This document shows positions 57,395-64,000 of a DNA stretch of 64,000 nt, piece after piece. Numbering within the stretch: position 1 is the stretch's first letter; the number at the start of each line of letters is the position of its first letter. The position numbers and the translations under genes are program-made. The notes below the pieces were generated by a model, which made no database searches, was not told the DNA's origin, and saw only the letters and a program-made list of their open reading frames with translations. The DNA comes from Hypomyces perniciosus. Lineage: Eukaryota > Ascomycota > Sordariomycetes > Hypocreales > Hypocreaceae. The DNA lies in assembly GCA_008477525.1 (NCBI GenBank), contig SPDT01000006.1, positions 1,949,501 to 2,013,500 on the forward strand, written 5' to 3'.

Positions 57395-59581
57395 ATGTTC
57401 CGGAACGCCCTCCGCCAGTCATCCCGCGCCGTTGGCGCCGTCGCTGCTGCAGGCCGAGTCACCACGGTGAGTCTCTTTTCCTAACGCCCGAACCGACCCC
57501 AGAGGGCATCAAAAGATCGCGGCGAGCACATGCATCCATCGGAAATCCGGTCTAGGAGCTCAATTGGACCTTTAGCAGACATATGCACGCTGCGAATCAA
57601 GTTTTTTGAGCTCTCGCATGTCGGCGGAGTCGTTCGGTGGGCGGCGTAATAATTTGTCGGTCGCTCGGCTAACATGTTTTTCATCTAGACTCGAAATGCC
57701 GCACCGGCCGCCATCAACGCTGTCCGAACCTACGCCTCCGACGCCAAGGCTTCCCCCACTGAGGTCTCTTCTATTCTCGAGCAGCGAATTCGTGGTGTCC
57801 AGGAGGAGTCTGGTCTTGCTGAGACTGGTCGTGTCCTGTCTGTCGGGTATGTGGGCACCAAAAAGAAAAAGAAAAAAAAATACCGTCCGTCCGTGCTGGC
57901 TGGAGTGGGATGTCAATTATTCTACATCTCGGGACGCTTGCGATCGGTTGCTGGAGAAATTTTTATATGCTGACAACGGGTTTGCAGTGATGGTATCGCC
58001 CGTGTGCATGGCATGGCCAATGTCCAGGCCGAGGAACTCGTCGAGTATGTGGTCTGATGTTTTCCCCCTTCCCGCAGTGCACATCCGTCTAACATCAACT
58101 AGGTTCGCCTCTGGTGTGAAGGGCATGTGCATGAACCTCGAGGCCGGCCAGGTCGGTGTCGTGTTGTTCGGTTCCGATCGTCTGGTCAAGGAGGGCGAGA
58201 CCGTCAAGCGAACTGGTGAAATCGTAAGTTGCTAGGACCACAGTTCGCCAGCGACAACTGCTAATGGGCCAAAAAGGTCGACGTCCCGGTTGGCCCTGAA
58301 ATGCTCGGCCGTGTCGTCGATGCTCTGGGTAACCCCATTGACGGCAAGGGTCCCATCAACACCAAGGAGAAGCGCCGTGCCCAGCTCAAGGCTCCTGGTA
58401 TCCTGCCCGCAAGTCCGTCAACCAGCCCGTGCAGACTGGTCTGAAGTCCGTCGATGCCATGGTTCCCATCGGCCGTGGCCAGCGTGAGTTGATCATTGGC
58501 GATCGTCAGACTGGTAAGACTGCCGTCGGCCTTGACACCATCCTGAACCAGAAACGATGGAACAACTCCAACGACGAGACCAAGAAGCTCTACTGCATCT
58601 ACGTCGCCGTCGGTCAGAAGCGATCCACCGTCGCTCAGCTCGTCAAGACCCTGGAGAAGAACGACGCCATGAAGTACTCCATTATCGTCGCCGCCACTGC
58701 TTCTGAGGCTGCTCCTCTGCAGTACATTGCTCCTTTCACCGGTGCCTCTATTGGTGAGTGGTTCCGTGACAACGGCAAGCACTCCCTGGTCATCTACGAC
58801 GATCTGTCCAAGCAGGCCGTTGCCTACCGTCAGATGTCTCTGCTGCTCCGTCGTCCCCCTGGACGTGAGGCTTACCCCGGTGACGTTTTCTACCTGCACT
58901 CTCGTCTGTTGGAGCGTGCCGCCAAGCTTAACGACAAGCACGGTGGCGGTTCCATGACTGCCCTGCCCATCATTGAGACCCAGGGTGGTGACGTGTCTGC
59001 CTACATTCCCACCAACGTTATTTCCATTACCGATGGCCAGATCTTCTTGGAGTCCGAACTGTTCTACAAGGGTGTCCGACCTGCCATCAACGTCGGTCTG
59101 TCCGTCTCTCGTGTCGGTTCCGCTGCTCAGCTCAAGGCCATGAAGCAAGTCGCTGGTTCCCTGAAGCTTTTCTTGGCCCAGTACCGTGAGGTTGCTGCTT
59201 TCGCCCAGTTCGGTTCCGATCTTGATGCCGCTACCAAGCAGACCCTGGCCCGTGGTGAGCGAGTAAGTTATGCCTGAATCACCGTTTCCATGTAGCATCA
59301 GCTAATCACTCTTGCAGTTGACCGAGCTCCTGAAGCAGAAGCAGTACTCTCCTATGGCCGTCAACGAGATGGTTCCTCTGATCTTCGCTGGTGTCAACGG
59401 TCTCCTGGACACCGTCCCTGTCGACCAGATCCTCAAGTGGGAGGCTGACTTCCTTGCCCACCTCAAGACCAACGAGGCCGACCTGCTGGCCACCATTGAG
59501 AAGGAGGGTGCCCTGAGCAAGGACCTGGAGGCTAAGCTGAGGGATGTCACCACCACCTTCGTCAAGAGCTTCCTCGGTTAA
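57395..59581 (+). CDS. ATP1: mitochondrial ATP synthase F1 subunit alpha, with a 1-nt frameshift in this sequence
   Basis: Exons are 57395-57466, 57689-57846, 57988-58044, 58103-58223, 58277-59262 and 59318-59581. With one missing base allowed the product is 552 aa, the family norm. The presequence [15 protein letters not shown] is Arg-rich and lacks acids, as for mitochondrial import. Then [20 protein letters not shown], the P-loop GDRQTGKT, and [18 protein letters not shown] follow. Exon 5 is 986 nt where 987 is needed. The frame breaks at CTGCCCGCAAG (58404-58414), where the family's LPRKSVNQ needs CCCC; as written a stop follows soon after. Both sides are otherwise perfectly conserved, so a dropped C in a C run is the simplest reading. 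Alpha pairs with beta in the catalytic F1 head. Confidence 0.9.
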
Positions 59582-60275
59582 GCGATAATACATGGGGCGC
59601 CTCGAGCGGAATAGAAAAAGGACATTATTGGGAGGTGGTGCTGTCTATACCGATATCTGTTGGTCGTTTTCTCTCTACCGATGGGGGCAACGGACGATGG
59701 TTTTGCTGGATGGGGAGCCATTGCTGTTAAAAAAAGGGAGAGAATCACCAGTCGTACTACCACTTGTAAAATATGAGCACATTACTCAATGAATGGCCTT
59801 GATTCCTTTTGTTCTACTACTACCTGCTGTTTGGAATCAGAACGTATGACGTGTGGATGTAAAGAAGTGCCAAAGAAAACACTCCATAACACTACAGCGT
59901 CTTTTGTTCCTGGAAATGAAGTGGTCGTGACATCATATAGATGGGCGTAAGAACATGACGCAACTCAGAACAATAATTCAGCCTCACCGTTTTATCCATG
60001 GTATACACCTCGAAAAAGCAGTTTGGGAGTCTCGTGGAGGGATTAGTAGCAGATTTGTGGTGTTGGGATCTTGGACTTTGTTCAATCAATAGGTATCGAT
60101 TCGAAACGGAGGTGGGCTTATATTACACGTCTCCCTGTCACTCCTCTCACCTACCCTGCAATTTGTTGCTGACGGGTCTACTCTCCCATCTCTTTCAACT
60201 ACTACTATCCAACAACAGAGTCCTTTATCAATCCTCCAATAAAACAAGCAGGCAAGCGACAGCTTTTCATGCACA
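59582..60275. promoter_or_regulatory. 3' region of ATP synthase alpha and promoter of NAD(P)HX dehydratase gene
   Basis: A 694-bp spacer between two plus-strand genes. It has C/T-rich sequence near 60130-60230 ahead of the next start. No repeat or RNA is seen. Confidence 0.45.
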
Positions 60276-61711
60276 ATGTCTACTGATGCAGAAGCCCTTC
60301 AGATGTCTGTCGCTACAAGGAGCGTTCTGAGCAAAGTGCGGCGAATGATTCCGCCAATGCTCGACAAATTCCACAAGGGTGAGCAAAATGACAACACCCC
60401 GTTCGCCTACGGATACTCCATATAGCCGGCGAAAGCACTATTCCGCCATACATCCTGAGCATGCCACAGTGCTGATAGTATAAGATAGGACAACTGGGTC
60501 GGATTGCGGTTATTGGAGGGAGCGAGGACTACACAGGGGCGCCCTATTTCTCGGCCATGGCCAGCGCAAGGCTAGGATGCGATATGGTAAGAACTCCTCA
60601 TCCTTTTATTATGACACGGGAGGGGACCCGTTATCGACGCCCGCAAAGTCGAGCCCAACCCTGACCTCGGAAAATCTCTTGCAGTCCCACGTCATCTGCA
60701 CCCCGGCTGCTGCCGCCGTGATCAAGACATACTCGCCCAACCTCATGGTCCATCCGCTCATGCGCCAGTCTCCCCCGGTGAACCCAGCGGAGCATGTCCA
60801 GGGCAGCAGAAGCCTGGAAGAGGACCCCGAACATGTCTCGGCGAGCATAATCGAGATGCTGTCTCGACTTCACGTGCTTGTTGTAGGCCCGGGATTGGGT
60901 CGTGATCCGCTGATGCAGGCGACAGTGGCTCGAGTCATCCGTGCCGCTCGAGATCGAGAGATGCCCGTCGTACTTGACGCAGATGCTTTGCAGGTCGTGC
61001 AGAAGGACCCGGAAGTAATCAGGGGCTACAAGGGAGCAGTCCTAACCCCCAACGTGGTCGAGTTCAAGCGCCTGTGTGAAGCACTCAAGGTCGATGTTGG
61101 TGATAGTGAAAGCAGCGAGACGAGCAAGGTAGAAACCCTGGCAAGAGAATTAGGCGGCGTGACCATTATCCAAAAGGGAGCAAGGGACTTCATCTCCAAC
61201 GGAACTGTGACCCTGGTGGACGACCTAGTAGGAGGCAAGAAGCGAAGCGGCGGCCAGGGTGACACGCTGACGGGAGCCGTTGCTACGTTCCTGGGATGGC
61301 GGAAGGCATATCTGGATGGCTTATGGGAGGATCTGGAGAAGCCACCGCTTGGAGCCGATGAGATGATGGGCCTGGCTGCTTTTGGAGGCAGTGCGATTAC
61401 AAGGGTAAGCCTTTTCAAAAATTTCCCCCGTTTTCTGTCTCTCGATCTACGGAGTAGTGTTGTCCCAAACTACCTAGTCGACAAGGGGGCCTCGTGAGAT
61501 GTGAAGAGTTTGCAAAACGGGGGGGCCACATGTGATAAATCGCATGGAGAAATGGGTGTGTGCTAACAGGGGGAGCCAGGAATGTTCTCGGCTAGCCTTT
61601 CTCAAGAATGGACGCAGTCTTCAGGCGAGCGACTTGACAGATGAGGTGCATAATGCCTTCGTGTGTCTATTTGGGGAAGTAGACGGCGATGGTGGCGCCG
61701 CGAAGCTTTGA
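60276..61711 (+). CDS. ATP-dependent (S)-NAD(P)H-hydrate dehydratase (NAXD/CARKD family)
   Basis: Exons are 60276-60378, 60489-60586, 60685-61404 and 61580-61711, giving 350 aa. The enzyme repairs damaged NAD(P)H hydrates using ATP. Visible: [20 protein letters not shown] at the start of the ribokinase-like fold (the acceptor at 60487-60488 sets this frame), [15 protein letters not shown], the NVVEFKRL segment, and [15 protein letters not shown] with the catalytic Asp. The last exon gives [27 protein letters not shown], a standard end. The third intron (61405-61579, 175 nt) is long for this window and contains an exact TACGGAGTA. No targeting peptide is obvious at the N terminus. Confidence 0.9.
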
Positions 61712-64000
61712 TGATCATGGGTTACCCACCAATGCTCCATTTACTACCTGGATGAAGGGGGTCCTCCATCCATGCATTCTCCTTAGGGGGGGAAGTAAGA
61801 GACAATAGAAGCATATTCTCTCTGCCTCAATCGTATCAACAATACCTGCTTGACGAGCGCTCATCATGGGAGACAGGACCAACAGGGAAATCGAACCGAG
61901 AGAGGAGAGGAGACAAGACCTGTTGTCGCTTGTTAGACGAAGAGGAGGTTCGCATGTTTGCCTCGATCTGATCTGCATGCTATCCATGGTGCATACAGTA
62001 GCGGCCCTGCGGGTATGTAATGTAGGTACTAGTACTAGTCGTACTGTTACGAGTCTTTCGCATCTCACTCGGCCCCATACAAAACCAAAGGTAATACGCG
62101 ATGCCCAAGCAACCCTTCCCCCCCTTTTATAGTGCTGTGAAACGGTGGGACAACAATCAAAGACAAAGGCCTCTCGGATTGATGATGAGGGCAAGTTCTG
62201 CCGGGGGATATAGGAGCCATAATTTCATAAAACCATCTCACTGCCAAGGAGAAACGGTCCGCCTCAAAACACGCAGATGGGGTGGAATGAAGACTTCGAG
62301 AACAAGAAAAGGCCTCGTCACGCTCGTGTGCGAACCTCGTGGCAACATGGGAGCGATGATGAGGTTGTTGGTGATGCGAACTGAATTGGGGCCTATTAGC
62401 TGCAAGACCGTTAACCGTTGTGATAGCCGACCGTTATGAAAATGAACCGGGGCCAGCCTGGTCAGCGTCACGGACGAAACGGCTAACAGGCACGTGGGTG
62501 ACGGGCCAACGAAGCCCACACAATATCCGGATCAGCGTGGGTGTGCTCGTGCTTTCTGGACAATAGCATGTTCATGAATCATGAATCACGAATCATGCTC
62601 CTCCTCCCTCCCACTTCTCGTTCTACAATGCCTTGTGTCACGACCAACAGTAAACAAAATGCCCTCCTCTCCTCCTGAAACTAAGCTCCTCATGGTGTGA
62701 CGAGGTCTCCATTTCTTTCGATAAGCACGTCCTTACACGGCGGGAACCGGGGGACTGGGGCCATGAGATCGCCTCTCATGGGCATCTGCATCTGGACTGC
62801 AAAGACCCACGATAACCGCGTCATACGCGACGCGAACGAACCAATGGCCCCGATGCATCGCGAACCTGCTCGAAAGCGTATTGATTGATTATTCGGACTC
62901 TGTACTGCGCTGGTATTACTAATACGCTGTCTGTCGTAGAACCCCTAGACTGGCGGCAATGATTGCTACGAGTACAACAAGTAATCTCTGCGTCTAGAAC
63001 AGCCAAGAAGACTCGTGGAATTGGAGCCTCGTGCTCATTTGCCTTGGCGTGGTAGTGGTACCATGACGACGACGACCTGTAACGATGGCGTGGTTTGACA
63101 AAGTGTTTGCTTTCCGAACAGGGGTTGGAATGAAACAGAAGCCTTAGGATATGAATAAGGGGCTCGTTTCTATGGCGGATGGGTCAATAGCAGGCGATCC
63201 ATGCGTGTAATCTTTGAGCATGGGTAAGAAACTGGGTGAAATTGATGGTTGTTAATTCCGAACCGTCCGCTTGGGTCAGCAAGCACAAGGCTAAGGACGT
63301 GAAAGTCAAAACCCGGAACAACACAACACCTAACGGACGTTGTTGATGCCTTTCGGATGTGAAGGGACACACTTATTACGGCACAGCACATATTAGTCGA
63401 TGTGCTAGTCCCGGTATTGACGTCAGAGACGTGGTAGTAGCTTGACCTGCTAGCCCATAGCCCTGATTCCTGGGAGGGAACAGAGGGAGGGCTACGAGTA
63501 GTCCGTAGTATGTAGTGCTCTGTACGGAGTAGTAGTAGTACTAGTACTCATAGCAGATACTAGTACTAACAGGCTCATGGCTATCTAAATGGGCTCTTCC
63601 TGGTTACTCATTGCTAGCGCCAATTCAGGGAGCAAGGGTGTGTTTTCCCCGGACAGAAATGTGACATTGAGGCTTGTGAGGTTTGTTGCCCGGGTGGAGA
63701 TGCCTGGCGAATCAACCAACCAGAGCAAAAAATGATTATGAGAAGAAAAAGCAAAACCCGACGATCGGCGACTCCGGTGTTGGGTCAAGGAGGAAAAAGA
63801 AAACAAGAAACTGAGATCTCATCTTTTTGTTTTTGCTATGCATTTCGGGGTCTCGTGGAAAGTAAGTGTCTCTGTTCGCTCTATCGTATAGATAATACGA
63901 GTTGTTGTAAACGGGCAGCCCTTTTCCCTTGAGGCCCCTATGACGAGAACGCCACGAAATCGAAAACGAGGGCAGATCATGCTCCGCCCTGAACGCCATG
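61712..64000. other. 2.3-kb right-edge region without a supported gene
   Basis: No open frame here shows domain features or splice logic. It carries one exact TACGGAGTA (63523-63531) beside TAGTAGTAGTACTAG words, a short direct ATGAATC repeat near 62574-62600 and a partial motif near 63501. A gene could begin beyond 64000. Confidence 0.45.

Noticed and set aside
58261..59298. 345-codon minus-strand frame across ATP synthase alpha
   Set aside because: Shadow of a highly biased, strongly expressed gene; the plus strand is clearly the F1 alpha subunit.

Overview
The window is nuclear DNA of a filamentous ascomycete, most likely a Sordariomycete and possibly Hypocreales. Genes are broken by many short GT-AG introns (about 50-110 nt, with ctaac/ctgac-type branch points). 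Families include fungal Zn2Cys6, Clr5-domain, CorA-like and Izh3-type proteins. A tRNA-Lys carries a short intron. The order is an inference from protein character; I could not run a search.

Layout. 0.3-9.6 kb: ARS2/SERRATE-like RNA factor (+) converging on a THOC5-like THO subunit (-), then an Izh3-like seven-pass membrane protein (+) converging on the Bub2-type spindle checkpoint TBC GAP (-). 11.8-16.8 kb: SulP sulfate permease and a Wss1-type WLM protease (both +). 16.8-20.8 kb: a gene-poor interval of about 4 kb ending in a long CT-rich leader with a 13-bp minisatellite before a conserved Ser-rich protein (+). 22.8-31 kb: a Zn2Cys6 regulator and a Bem3-like PX-PH-RhoGAP protein (both -). 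31-35.4 kb: a second gene-poor interval with an ACAACC microsatellite. 35.4-42.5 kb: a Pro/His-rich protein with a 4-nt first coding exon (+), a nine-exon CorA-like membrane protein (-) and a BTB protein (-). 43.9-51.4 kb: thioredoxin-PITH protein (+), tRNA-Lys(CUU) (-), an unresolved exon-like ORF (-), Clr5-domain protein, J-domain protein and ribosomal protein uL5/L11 (all +). 52.5-56.5 kb: a TauD-type dioxygenase (-) divergent from an MFS transporter (+) whose 3' part is frameshifted. 57.4-61.7 kb: mitochondrial ATP synthase alpha (+) and NAD(P)HX dehydratase (+). 61.7-64 kb: no gene seen.

Most genes are conserved housekeeping or regulatory loci and do not form one pathway. The one plausible local functional unit is the divergent dioxygenase/transporter pair. 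Two reading frames are broken in this sequence. ATP synthase alpha lacks one base in a C run, most likely a sequence error in an essential gene. The MFS transporter has a 17-nt imperfect tandem duplication.

The most unusual feature is a dispersed 9-mer, TACTCCGTA/TACGGAGTA. I count 19 exact copies, all outside coding exons, where about half a copy is expected by chance. A sister word TACTTCGTA/TACGAAGTA has about 8 more copies. I see no CRISPR array, no recognisable transposase and no complete mobile element.
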